64,000 bases of DNA from Enoplolaimus lenunculus (GCA_030248215.1 JASANG010001358.1:185766-249765); one strand, 5' to 3'; shown: positions 10,506 through 21,869, counted from the stretch's first letter. Translations and numbers: made by a program. Notes: generated from the letters alone by a model not told the origin.

Positions 10506-10799
10506 AAAGACATTTTCTGGGTGGGGGGGGCGCGGTTGAATTTTCGATATTGTGAACAGTGCATAAAAGCAACAAACTAAACATTTTTCACTGTGATTTT
10601 GTAAACAATTTCGACGGAATTCCGCTCTCACAGTCTCGAGTTCTTGACACAGTTGTACTGAATAAATATCTCGGAGTCCAACAGTGGCTACGAACGCCAA
10701 AGTATATTTTGAACAAAAATTTAAATTTGTGAAAATAAATTCACGCCGAGATTGGAATCGGTCACGATTTGTAAACACCTGACCCACAGGAATCTTCGA

Positions 10800-11080
10800 T
10801 AATTCGTCGCCTACAACTTGTCGTCCAACCGCCTCCTAAAACCTGTGAATAAATCTAAAGCATATATGACCCTAAGCCTAAGCCTAAGTGTAGCGATTCG
10901 CGACGAATTGTCGAGTCGATGAAATTTTGGATTAAAAGTTGTCGGTCGACAAAGTTGTCGGTCGACAAAGTTGTCGGTCGACAAAGTTGTCGGTCGACAA
11001 AGTTGTCGGTCGACAAAGTTGTCGGTCGACAAAGTTGTCGGTGGACAAAGTTGTCGATCGACGAATTGTCGTGATACTGA
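10800..11080. mobile_element. TCG-C element with internal 16-bp array
   Basis: The left side is ATTCGTCGCCTACAACTTGT and the right side ATCGACGAATTGTCGTGATA, giving inverted ends. The middle has AAACCTGTGAATAAATCTAA, a short CCTAAG run and CGAGTCGATGAAATTTTG. The same order of blocks recurs at 29405-29613 without the array, so these are two copies of one family. Confidence 0.65.
10938..11065. repeat. 16-bp tandem array, unit GTTGTCGGTCGACAAA
   Basis: Eight units, the last slightly changed. Each holds the palindrome GTCGAC inside TTGTCGGTCGACAA. The array lies inside the TCG-C element and is missing from its sister copy. Long minus-strand frames here are repeat artefacts. Confidence 0.9.
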
Positions 11081-11431
11081 CCCCGTGGTGACATACCACC
11101 CATAATCCCGTTCAATTAATATTTTCGTATTCAATCAGGTTAAGAATGGAAACGAAACCTACTTCGCTTTACTGGTCATATTTGTATTTCTATAACAGCT
11201 CATAGTAGAAACTTTAACTGAAGCATGTAAACGTTGTTACGTAAAATGAATCGGACTATATTGTCTGGGGTTTGATTGTGGTAACATTAAATAAGATAAT
11301 ATGGGTTCAATCCGTCAAGTCTTTATAACTCAATATGACCCGTTGAAATTGAATTCATTTCAACTCGCAACTCGACCCAATTAAACTCATTTTGTTGCGC
11401 TCGGAATACAGCTGTGAAAGTTGAAATTTTG

Positions 11432-11638
11432 GCCAATCTTACTTTAAGGTGCGTAACAGTAGATTAAGCGTATTCCTAAGCCTAAGCCTAAGCCTAAGCG
11501 TTGCAAAAATGAGTTCCTAAGCTTACGCCTAAGTCTAAGCCTAAAGCCTAAGCAAAAAAATTGTAATCTAAAATCAAAACCTACTCTTTTATATACCCAC
11601 CAAAAACCTGGACACCACCTAAAAGTAACATGGGCCGA
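11432..11638 (-). mobile_element. TG-B element
   Basis: Starts GGCCAATCTTACTTTAAGG, ends ACCTAAAAGTAACATGGGCC. Inverted ends are clear and the copy appears full length. Confidence 0.8.
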
Positions 11639-11799
11639 AATTTTGATAGAGGATATATCCCCTATGGCTGTTATTCTTCCCCTTGTATACGCCCCCTGAT
11701 AGCGAAAAAATAGTTACCAACCTACGCGCTGTAAAAGTTAGCTGTAAAACGCAACATCAGATTTACGCCATTAACAATATATATTTTCTTGGTTACTTT

Positions 11800-11992
11800 G
11801 GCCAATATACAGAACAGGGCCGGAACAGAAGTATAAGCATATGCATAAGCCTAAAACCTAAACCCATGCCTAAGCCTAAGCATAACAATGAGCTTATACC
11901 TAAGCCCAAGCCGAGGTAAAAAATTAGTCTAAAGCTTAAGCTTACTCTATTGCAGTCCCACAGAAAAACGTTCCGCCTCTGATCTTTACACG
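11800..11992 (-). mobile_element. TG-A element
   Basis: GGCCAATATACAGAACAGGG at the left, ACGTTCCGCCTCTGATCTTT at the right. CCTAAG lies on the plus strand. Confidence 0.75.
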
Positions 11993-12199
11993 GTTTGTTA
12001 CTTTACAGAAGGTAATAATTTTTTACAAACTTGTTGGGAATATAACGCTGGTGACCATAACAACAGCTAACGCTTGTAAGGTTTCGAACATTCTACGTAA
12101 CATTAACAAGCGACTGTTAATACATTTTTCCTGTTTTAGTTCAATCTCTTTAGTTCTTAGAATAAAAGCATTTTAATAGAGTTCTTGTTAAAATTTGTA

Positions 12200-12395
12200 G
12201 CCTATGTTTTAAAGGGCGTAACAGTAGATTCAGCGTATTTCTAAGCCTAAGCCTAAGCGTAAGCGTTGCAAAAATGAGTTCCTAAGCCTTACATAAGCCT
12301 AAGGCTAAGCCTAAACAAATAATGTAATCTAGAATCTAAACCTACTCTTTTATAGACACACCAAAACCTGTACGCTTCTTAAAGTAATATGGGCC
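12200..12395 (-). mobile_element. TG-B element
   Basis: GGGCGTAACAGTAGATTCAG at the left and CTTAAAGTAATATGGGCC at the right. The array is interrupted by GTTGCAAAAATGAGTTCC. Confidence 0.75.
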
Positions 12396-12902
12396 AAATT
12401 GGTCGTAACATTTGAAAGAATAATTACTTACTAATTTGGCTGTATGATACGAATATCGCAAATATTGCAGGAGCTAATCAGGATTTAATTCCGGACGGGT
12501 ATTACAGGAGTGTGATTAGGATTTCATTTCGGAAAGGTATTACAGGAGTGCGATTAAGATTTTACTTCGGAAGGGTGTTACAGGAGCGTGATCAGGATTT
12601 CATTTCGGAAGGGTATAACTTTTAAAGCGAACAAATAATTGCTAGCATGACTGCTTCAGAAGAGCCCTATATATGCGATACTTCCGCTTTTGAGGACTGC
12701 CTCTAGGGTATATCGCAAATACAACACAAATCTGCAAACAATGATTAGGGTCGTAATTAGCTGTAATTATTAAGAGCCAAATAGTATACTAAAAAGCAAC
12801 GCATGATTACGCGATATTGAACAACAATGTGTTGAAGACTCAAAGACCAGATACTTCTTGGCTTGAAAACAGAAAAAATGCCAATTTTGAGACGGTTCAA
12901 CT

Positions 12903-13362
12903 GGCCCATATATAGAACAAGGCCGGATCGTTTTCCGGAGGGGCTATAATACACTGTGAATTCCAATGAGATGATCAATCAATTCAGCTAGCGAGTTGGT
13001 TATTTCTGAATTAATATCAGTATACATTAACTGACTCTTAGTTGAGTTAATTCTCACCTGAGTTAAGTTGAATCTGGCTGAGTTAGTTAATTACGTCAGA
13101 ATGAATTGAATCAACTCAAAATTCTGAGTTCTGATAGTCCTAACTCAGACTGAGTGATTCAACTCTTTCTGAGTTAAAATCAACTACTGAAATTTACAGT
13201 GTAGAGTCAGTTTAGCTCTAACCTAATTTTTTTGCTTAGGCTTAGGATTAGGCTTAGGCTTAGGAATAGGTTCATCCATACGCTTAGGCTCAGGTTTAAG
13301 CTTAGGCTTAGGCTTAGGAATATGCTTATACTACTGTTCCGGTCGTGTTCTATACATGGGCC
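12903..13362 (+). mobile_element. TG-A element split by a PAL-1 insertion
   Basis: The left part, GGCCCATATATAGAACAAGG to GGGGCTATAA, and the right part, from GAGTCAGTTTAGC to TTCTATACATGGGCC, together match the unbroken copy at 48169-48395. That copy reads GGGACTATAATAGAGTCAGT at the join. Confidence 0.85.
12952..13201. mobile_element. PAL-1 element inserted in TG-A
   Basis: Exact ends CACTGTGAATT and AATTTACAGTG with TA at 12950-12951 and 13202-13203. The empty site in the TG-A copy at 48169 has a single TA, so the TA is a true target duplication. Confidence 0.9.
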
Positions 13363-13380
13363 GTTGATAATTTTAGGAAT

Positions 13381-13658
13381 AAAATGACACTTCAGTTTGG
13401 CTTTCAGATAAAAAATATTCATGTGAGAAAGAGGTAAAGTATAAAATGATACTTCAGTTTGGCTTTCAGATAACAAATATTCATGTGAGAAAGAGATAAA
13501 GCATAAAATGATACTTCAGTTTGGCTTTCAGATAACAAATATTCATGTGAGAAAGAGATAAAGCATAAAATGATACTTCAGTTTGGCTTTCAGATAACAA
13601 ATATTCATGTGAGAAAGAGGTAAAGTATAAAATGATACTTCAGTTTGGCTTTCAGATA
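13381..13658. repeat. 62-bp tandem array
   Basis: About 4.5 units start at 13381, 13443, 13505, 13567 and 13629. Each contains GATACTTCAGTTTGGCTTTC and ATATTCATGTGAGAAAGAG. The last phrase is nearly the 3' tail of the TRT element (see 44048), suggesting the array grew from a TRT tail. Confidence 0.9.
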
Positions 13659-13870
13659 CCTTGCGATTATTTTTAGCCGAAATGAGTTATCAAGCCAAAT
13701 TGTATTAATGTGAATCGAAACAAATGTTGCTCTCGTATACCTTAATAGAATAACATTTATGCTTGTTTGATATATAATAAAAAATCATTATTTCCTCAAC
13801 ATTTATTTTGTGGTTTTGTGCCTCGAAGACTTTTCGTTCTGCTGTATTTACGTCAAACTCTACTTGATCA

Positions 13871-14045
13871 CTGTGCGTTCAAGCCAGTAGCCAGTGTCAC
13901 GTTGCTAGGTGGGCTAGAAAATTTTCAGGAAGGGCATACAAGGCTTTTCGACGACGTACAAGCAAGGTTGAAAATTGTCTATGATGGGGGCGAATTTTTC
14001 CCAGGGGGATATGCTCCAATGGCTTCCGTTTGGTACGAGCCCGTG
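13871..14045. mobile_element. GCC-D element
   Basis: Left CCAGTAGCCAGTGTCACGTT, right TTTGGTACGAGCCCGTG. Internal GGAAGGGCATACAAGGCTTT is typical of the family. A 103-residue plus-strand frame here is a repeat by-product. Confidence 0.55.
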
Positions 14046-14136
14046 ATATTGCCGTTAATTCGCTCAATTGTAAACTGAGGGGTGGACCATTTTTCGAGGG
14101 ATTATAGTGTAAGCTAATATGCTGCATACTTATTTT

Positions 14137-14628
14137 TTAGGCTTAGGCTTAGGTTATAGACTTTCTATTACGTTTTGGGCTAAGAAAATGATTATACTAC
14201 TGTTGCGGCCGTCAGCCAAGTATACTGTGGCCAGAGTATTTTTTCACTGATATGTGCGGTACACGCCCTAAATCAAAAATTTCTCAATAAGCCACTACTT
14301 GATCGAGCTAATTTGCTATATCATAACTAATGTGTGTATCTTTTTCTAGGTTCAGGTTGATTTTTAGTACTTTGAAAAACAATGCGCGGAACAGTATTTT
14401 AAGCATATTCCTAAGCCTAAGCCTAAGCCTAAGCGTAAAAATGAGCATATTCCAAAGCCTAAGCTTAAGCCTAAGCATAAGCCTAAGCCTAAGCGTAACA
14501 ATGACCATATTCCGAAGCCTAAACCTAAGCGTAAGCTTAAGCCAAGCAAAAAATTAGTCTAAAGCTTAAGCTTATTCTTTTGCAGTTCCCACAGAAAAAC
14601 GTTTCGGTCCTGATGTTTACATGGGCCC
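14137..14628. mobile_element. TG-A fragment plus a TG-A copy
   Basis: 14137-14218 is a right-end fragment with TTAGGC on the plus strand (ends TATACTACTGTTGCGGCC). 14380-14628 is a nearly full copy in the other orientation, ending TCCTGATGTTTACATGGGCC. Confidence 0.65.
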
Positions 14629-15180
14629 TTTGAATTTTCATTATTCTAAAATATCATTTTTACGGAAATATGGTTCCTATAAAAACCATTTCCTTCCGAC
14701 GTTCCGTCAGCCCCTAAAAGTTTTCGTCTATGACCAGCGGTGTTGCTATCAGCCTATCAGGCTTGTGCTTCAAGTTTTAACATATTAACTTTTTTGCATA
14801 TATCCATGAACTATTATAAAGCCTATCTTCATAAACGTGTGTAGTAGCACCTATCACCAGTTTTAGTAATAGGTTTTCAAACTACCGAACAGCAGTAGCT
14901 ACAAATGTTAAACGCGCCTAACGAGTAGAACCAATCAAAATGCGCAAATTTAGGGAAAATTTTGAAGGTTTTAATTGGCTGGTTCGAAATTTATACGAAA
15001 TATCGCCAACTGGTAATAGATGCTACACACATTTGAGAATACGGTTTTTTGATTTTAGCGTCAAAAACATAGTACTACTGAGACCAATACAGTTAGTTTT
15101 ACTCAAAAGCCATTGAAATATACCGAAATTCCATACGATTTTATTCTGTTTATCATCTGCTACAAGCTGAACCAGCCTAA

Positions 15181-18100
15181 ATGTCGACATCAGTAGTCAA
15201 ATTTACCTACAACAAAGCGAGACGGACAGCTTCGTCCACTAGCAGCCGTTCACATTGTTCTTCGTTCGCGACACCTAGCATCACAGGGTCACACCTGGGA
15301 TTCGACTACCCGCTGAGGATAAACGAGGGTGCCCTAACGTCTCCGCGTGGTCTCACTCTTCGAAGCAAACGAACAAGCCCTGCGTACTCGGTGTTGTCAG
15401 AATTGATTTTTGTTCAAATTGGCGGGCGACGATTAGCTATATGCAAATCTGCACTAGCTAAGTATCCGTCAGCGAGATTGTACAAAATTGTTTATTTGGG
15501 TATGCGATCACTTTGCGATGGAGTAACATGGACAGGTTTGCCCACCCTCAGCGATACAACTGCAAACAATGACCTACCACTAATCGATGAAGAAGCGTGC
15601 TTGTTTGAGCGAGCAACACGAGAAGAATTTATTTTTAATCGGCGCCCTGAAATTGCCGAACCTGTGTTGAAATGCTACCGGGCACCTGCCCCCGGTTATC
15701 GGGATCAAACGCTCGCCGCCACTCACCCAGATCGGCAACATCAAAGACGCGATGACACTCAGCGGTCTGGGATTCACTGCCCGCCCGGGCTCTGCCCAGA
15801 CGAACTGCTTGCTGAGCTAGCGTACTGGCAGCTCGATCTGGGATGCTTGAGCGCTTGTTGCCGAAAGCGTGTTGCAGATCGAGCTCGTGAGTTAGCCGCT
15901 CAGCTTAGGTCTGGGCACAATTCCGTTTGGGACGGCGAGCCAGACTCTGCTGATGGCGAGGGGCGCACCGGAGACGAAACCGAACCAGGCGAAAGAAACC
16001 CTACGAAAACAATACGACAAACGTTATGGATTGCACTAGAAGTACCATTTTCATCAAGTTTTGCTGTGGTAAGCGATCTTTGCAGATAAAAGCCACCCAA
16101 CAAAATCTCAACTCGCTCGAGGAAAGTTGAGCTCTCAGTTGAAACAGCTTTATCCTTCGCTTGGAACAGTTTTGATCTTCAGCTTATAAATGGGTCCGAC
16201 ATTTTAGGATAACTCCAATTGAAAACATTGGTTCTTTCAAGCTCGTTATAGATTTGCTCAGTGCCTGGTGGCAAGATATACAGCAGTGAGGCGATTTCAA
16301 AAATTTTAAAATTTGATTTCAAAATTTATTACGTCAAGTGTTTTTGATTTAAAATCGTACCTCAATAAGAACCCACAAATTTACCCTTATTAAGGTATAA
16401 GTAAACCAAAAAATACAATTACCGATCAGGCCCGAAGTCACACTGATAGGTGGGGCTAAACATTTTTCAGGATGGGCATATAAAGGTTTTCAATGAGTTA
16501 TAAGCAAGGTTGAAAATGTTCTGGCGGATAGAGTTTTTCTGGGTGGGGTTGAGCCCAACGTGGCTACCCTTAGCTACGGACCAGTTACCGACCCTAAAGC
16601 GTGGTATAGTTGCTGTAGGCATAAATATCGAGAAGCCTACTTGAAAAGTAAATGCTGATCTCTGCAGTCCAAGTACTTCGTCTTCCCTACAGGTTATTTC
16701 TGCATATTAAAGCTGGAACGCCACACCACATACGTATTTGGGCAGTATTTCAAAATGCACGTTACGTATGCAAATAAAGACTGTATGCATTGAGAATACC
16801 TATTGTTTTTGATTGTGTATATCTGCAAAGCACTACAGCTTTTCAAAAAGCAGTTTTTTTAATTTCGTTCTGGATCTGCGTGTCTGTTTCCAGGTATTCA
16901 TGCTATGGTCAATCTTACTCATCGTCGTATCAATGATCGCGCTTGTCGTCTCAAGCGTCTCTACCTACCAGTATCTTGACCCCGGCACCAACCGTACCGA
17001 AGTCCTGCCTGCGCTTGAATGGATTGACGCCGGCTGTGTCCTATGGTTCACTGGAGAATACGGACTTCGATTTTGGGCCTCTCCAAATCGGTGTCAATTC
17101 CTACGAAGTGTTCTAAGCATCATCGACTTACTCGCCATTATACCGTTTTATATTGAGCACGCGCTAACGAATACAGGCTTGCTCGAGCTCGTAGTTGGCC
17201 AACGAGCTTCTTCGAGAACTACAGATAATGTTGTACGAAGTCTAAGAGTGCTCCGAGTAGCTCGAGTCATTCGAATGCTTAAAGTTGCACGCTACTCAAC
17301 TGGATTTCAGTCGATGGGCGCAGCGTTGAAGCGAAGCTCACGCGAGTTATCGTTATTATTAATGTTTACAATGGTTGCGAATTTAATGTTTTCAACTTGT
17401 ATGTATTTCATTGAATGTGAAGAACATGCGACTAATTTTACAAGTATCCCAGCGGCGTCGTGGTGGTGTGTCATTACGATGACTACTGTTGGGTAAGACA
17501 TGGGCCATGAGGGGGCACTAAGGTACTTCCCCCCACCGAGAAAAATTTCGCCTTCCCTCGTTGATGAATGCTTTCAATTGCGGTGACCACATTGCACGTT
17601 TAGTGAGCGAATTTTGGGGCGTTACAGTCGAGAAGTTAAAGGATGTGACGAATTTGTTTCGGAATGGTGATAATTACTAGCCGATCCAGAGGCGAGCAAC
17701 GGATGTACGACATCCACATTAGAAAATTTTTTGTTATAAAATGGCCAAGCTATCCTATGTTACAATTTTCCATCTCAGAAAGTTGGCACAAAAATAGCAT
17801 ACAGTAAAAAATTGCGTTTCATAACATTTGCCAAGACGCCCAACCGGTAGGAATATTTTTGGGTCCGCCATACTGTAATATGAAGACTGGGTGAATAATT
17901 TATTTTATAAACAAATATTATGCAACTTGGCCAAGTTCTTGTTAACTTCACCGCCACACAAGGTTTTCCGTCACAAATAAGGACGGGATCCACAAAATAG
18001 GCTTAGGCTTTAAGGCTCAGGTTTTGTGCTGGGTAAATCAAATTTTTTCAGTAAGTAGAAGATATGTTTGCGTTTACACCCATGCACTCTGGGGTCAATG

Positions 18101-18879
18101 TAAAGAACCGGGGTGGAACAGTATTAAAAGCATATTCCTAAGCCTAGACTTAAGCATAAGCCTAAGCCTAAACGTAAGAATAAGCCTATTCCTATGCGTA
18201 AGCCTAAGCCTAAGCCAAGCTAAAAAATTAGTCTATAGCCTAAGCTTACTCTATTGTAGTCTCACAGAAAAACGTTCCGCCCCTGATCGTTACATGAGCG
18301 CATTCCAGAAGGATATTTTCTATAAAACGTGCCATATGTGCGTTTTCATTTTGAGAATTGGAAAAACTACCAGCACGCTAAGGCGTAGCTAAGGGCACCC
18401 CACGTGCATTTGCTTGTAGGGCGCCGTTCGGTGCCAAAAGGTATAAAAAAATTGTCAAAAGGTATAGAGCCACCCTGCAAGCATCGGAAAATATTTATTT
18501 AGTAACGAACCACATATGTTTTAGTGTTTTTTCTCATTTCAGCTATGGTGACATTTATCCGCAAACGTGGTTTGGCAAAGTCCTTGCTGGTCTTGTCGGA
18601 ATATCGGGTATCATTCTACTTGCGTTTCCAATTTCAATAATTGTTGAAAATTTCAATCAAGAGTATCACGAAGGTACAGGGGTTGGAGTCGACTCAAGTG
18701 AACTCGACTCTGCTCGTTGGAGGCGGTCAGCGTGGGTTGCGGGTAGTGCGAAAACGATCGCCACAGTTGCCGGGATTGAGCTGTGCTCTCAGCATTCGAG
18801 TTGTGAAGATTTAACTGAACTGCAAGAGTTGAACGTTGCCGAGTTAGTGTCGATGCATCCAAAGGGTGGTACGGATTGA
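15181..18879 (+). CDS. Voltage-gated potassium channel subunit, Kv2/Shab-like (3 exons, 607 aa)
   Basis: A pore-forming or modulatory Kv subunit of the plasma membrane. Exons 15181-16068, 16894-17492 and 18543-18879 join in phase. The start is firm, because an in-frame TAA lies immediately before the ATG. Residues 75-235 form the T1 tetramerisation domain (FVQIGGRR, EEFIFNRRPEI) with an exact HX5CX20CC zinc pattern at 199-227, the mark of Kv2-Kv4 and not Kv1. S1 spans ~297-317. S2 includes WFTGEYGLRF, S3 SIIDLLAIIPFYI. S4 (411-429) has seven basic residues every third position. The pore reads FTSIPAASWW and TMTTVGYGD, K+ selective and Kv2-like. S6 reads LLAFPISIIVENF: the PxP hinge is PIS, with Ser527 where the second proline is expected. 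Electrically silent Kv5-Kv9 subunits also lack it. About 28 extra residues sit before His199 and the C-tail is short (~75). A conducting Kv2 or a silent partner are both possible. Confidence 0.95.
16427..16590. mobile_element. GCC-D element in Kv intron 1
   Basis: CAGGCCCGAAGTCACACTGA at the left, with GGATGGGCATATAAAGG and TGAGCCCAACGTGGCTAC. Worn copy. About 110 bp downstream, 16700-16770 repeats a phrase (TTAAAGCTGGAACGCCACAC) also found at 1245. Confidence 0.5.
17685..17870. repeat. Interspersed repeat as at 2330, in Kv intron 2
   Basis: Shares TAAAATGGCCAAGCTATCC, TACAATTTT and GCGTTTCATAACATTTGCCA with the blocks at 2330 and 36505. Confidence 0.45.
18090..18300 (-). mobile_element. TG-A element in Kv intron 2
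   Basis: GTCAATGTAAAGAACCGGGG at the left and CGCCCCTGATCGTTACATGA at the right, with CCTAAG arrays. The intron between 17493 and 18542 otherwise holds a PAL-3 fragment at about 18415-18475. Confidence 0.7.
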
Positions 18880-18889
18880 TATCTATTCG

Positions 18890-20270
18890 TTGGGTCTGGG
18901 GACACAAAATAATGCATGCCTTTAGCCAGAGAAGACCTACTATGCTCAGCCGTCTCTTAGAATATTTTCGTTCACCCAAGAAATATTTCAACCTCTCTTG
19001 TAAGTCATTGAATACCCTTGCGTGCCGCTCCTAAAACAGTTTAAGCTGCTTCTATTAAGGAAACCTGTCTACGGGCCAGCAATAATGACGAACCCTAGGG
19101 ATGTAGGCAACGCTTAGGGTGGCGATTTGATCTGTGTCGCCGTCCCCACACCGTGTGGTGTCGTATGCGAATCGTAAAGATAAGTGTCTGCCCATAGGGC
19201 GACAGCAAGACTGGAAGACTTAAAGTCTGATAAGCTTGACGGCTAGGCTCAGGATATATGGCTTAAGTTTATGTTTAGGCACACGCGCAGGTTTGGGTTT
19301 AGGTTCAGCCCTAGGTTAAGACCTACTAGACCTTGTGGGCAGGTCCTTTATATCATGGACCGGTTAAACCAACGCTTGTGTATACCAAATGCTAATATAA
19401 CCGCTCTTGCAGTAGTATTAGGAATAGTTCATCGCTGTACACAGCCGCACAGGATAGAAATACTGACTGAAAAAATGTAATGTTTGCACCTTCTATGAGT
19501 CAGAAACTTATACGGCGCCGCCTACCCTCGGCAACTTTCTGCTTATGCGAGTGAAAAGTGATCGAATACGCTGCGATATGCTAGGCCCGCGACTGGGATA
19601 GGTTCGTCCAAAAGTCACCGACACAGGGAATCACGTGGATCCGCAAAAATAGCAGTCACCCCAGCGCAACACAGATCGAAATGGCACCCGAACTTGACTC
19701 CAGCTACCCAACACCTAAATCAACTAAGATCTCGAGTCGCTGGGTGTAGTGACATCTCTACGCCTTCAGCGTTTTTCACAGCTAATGTCCGTGTTTTGTG
19801 AATCGTCAGCTAAGCCTAAACCTAAACAATGGCCTAAAACTGGCTAATTTGTCCGAAAGGTATTCAATACACGGGGGGTCCAAGCTGTTAAGTTAGTGGT
19901 GATTTATAATCACATGCACGCTCGGTGACCTCTCACCGCAGACTTAAAGAAGTTGTCCGACAGTAAATCCCTTACATCTCATGGGAAGAGTACACGAGTG
20001 ATACAGCCCACCCTAAGCGTCTGAATATTTGAAAAAATCTACTATACAAGCTGTAGAATAACCTGTAAAGATCAAAAAGCATTTTCTGGTTTGCTACGGT
20101 CGCTGGCAAAAAAAGGCTTTTAGATATGATTATCCCCTGGTGAACTGTAATATTTGGCCTGCGCATCCCTGTTCACAGCGCAAATTATATACGTTAAGAA
20201 TCCGACCGACCTATTTCTGAAGCTAATTTTTGATTTTTAGTAAAAATACAACTATTTTCACAAACAAATA
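18890..20270. other. Sparse intergenic sequence downstream of the Kv gene
   Basis: No gene seen. 19122-19165 is a PAL-3 scrap. 19180-19360 holds a third kind of TTAGGC-bearing unit (GACAGCAAGACTGGAAGACT ... GGGCAGGTCCTTTATATCAT) with relatives near 37165-37240, 37800-37890 and 62870-62995. The rest looks single-copy within the window. Confidence 0.5.
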
Positions 20271-20334
20271 TACAGGTTATGAACTCGAATTTGGAAAAAG
20301 TGTATATTTTTATTAAGATTTGTGCAGGATTTCA

Positions 20335-20405
20335 TTTATATATATATATTTATATATATATAATACATATATATAAATATATATATGATATATATGATAT
20401 ATACG
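20335..20405. repeat. TA-rich microsatellite
   Basis: TATATATATATTTATATATA and related runs, ending ATATGATATATACG. Short frames over it are meaningless. Confidence 0.9.
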
Positions 20406-20963
20406 TTTCAGTAATGAATGTATTAATATATTTATACAATTTTGCACAAATTGTCAGTTTTGTGATGAAAAAACCAAAAGCACATTGGCTGATCAAGAAA
20501 TTTCTTAAAGGAAGGCCATGACTATTCATATGAGTGAAAAGTGACACGCTAGCGAAGCGGACGAAAAGCCAAACGCAATTTTAGTACTAAATTTTAGCGT
20601 AAAAATTGATTTTGTCCTCTGTATATGTCGGGTAGATCGAGGTTGGGCGTCTTTGGTAATACGCCAGGGCAAAAAAAGCGGAAATTTCAAGTACAATCAG
20701 ATTTTGTATGTTTGAAGTTTTTTGTGACAATGCAGGCAAAATTGAATGGTTATAACCAGACCGTATATTCTCAAATGTGTATAACACATAATACCAGTTA
20801 GCGATTTGATAGGTTTTTAAACTGGCAAACTTTTGCATTGCTGATGTCAAAATTGAGTCAGAAGTTGGGTATGGGAAAAACGTCCTGACTTTATCATTAT
20901 TTTGTCATTCACTGGTTCGGGAGTTACAAGACCTACAACCAAGTGATGATAGGTGCTACACAC

Positions 20964-21396
20964 CAGGGTACAACCGGCCATCTCCGGCTCCGGCAGAAAA
21001 TCAGCCTCCGGCTACGGTAGAATTTTTGCCGGAGGTTCCGGCAATTTCGGTAGTAAAATTTTGCGTAATTTTCTTAAATTTATCTGTTTAGCGCGTTTCG
21101 ATTGACTTTTGTCACAATTTTCATGAAAGAGTTGCCGAAATTTGGCTTAAGCCTAAGCCTAAGCCAAAGCCAAGTAAAAATTAGGACGCATAAATAGAAC
21201 AAGGCCGGAACAGTAGTATAAGCAATAAACATACTCCTAAGCCTAAACCTAAGCCTTTTTGCAGATATTGGCTAAACTTAACTAAGTAACCATTATTTTT
21301 ACTACTTAATTTCGCCTCACCTCTGGCTCCGGCTCCGGCAAGTTTCGTTGACCTCCAGCTCCGGCTCCGGTATTTTTCACCTCCGGTTGCACCCTG
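20964..21396. mobile_element. HAT-type element with 8-bp target duplication
   Basis: Ends CAGGGTACAACCGG and CCGGTTGCACCCTG are inverted repeats. They are flanked on both sides by CTACACAC (20956-20963 and 21397-21404). An 8-bp duplication and CAGGG ends are the rule for the hAT superfamily. The inside is CTCCGGCTCCGGC-rich at both ends and contains a TG-A fragment (about 21145-21265). There is no transposase frame, so it is non-autonomous. Confidence 0.85.
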
Positions 21397-21615
21397 CTAC
21401 ACACATTTGAGAATACGGGCCCAAGACTCTGGGCCTTCCTAGAGAGTAGTCAAAGTACTGGTTCATGCAGAAGATTGTAATTAGTTCAAAACAGGCATTT
21501 AACTGGTTCATTTCAATATTTAAACATTCTCTATTGTGTATAGCACCTTTCATCAGTTGGCAATGGGTCTTATAACTTTTGAATCAACACATGAAGAAAT
21601 CGAGCCAGTTTTATA

Positions 21616-21867
21616 CACTGTAAATTTCAGTGAGTTGATTTTAATTCAGAATGAGTTGCATCCCTCAGTCTGAGTAAGGACTATCAGAATTCAGAATTTT
21701 GAGTTCATTCAATTAATTCTGAGTTCATTAATCAATTCACCCTAAGTCTAGTAAACTCAGAGTGAAGATCAACTCAACTCACAGTGAACAAATGTTTACT
21801 GATATTAATTCAGAAATAACCAACTCGCTAGCTGAATTGATTAATCAACTTATGAGAATTTACAGTG
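21616..21867. mobile_element. PAL-1 element
   Basis: CACTGTAAATTTCAG ... GAGAATTTACAGTG with TA on both sides. Full length. Confidence 0.85.
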
Positions 21868-21869
21868 TA

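Noticed and set aside
10811-11134. Minus-strand frame with STDNFVDRQLCRPTTL repeats
   Set aside because: A 16-bp array gives a 16-residue period by arithmetic; no evidence of a protein.
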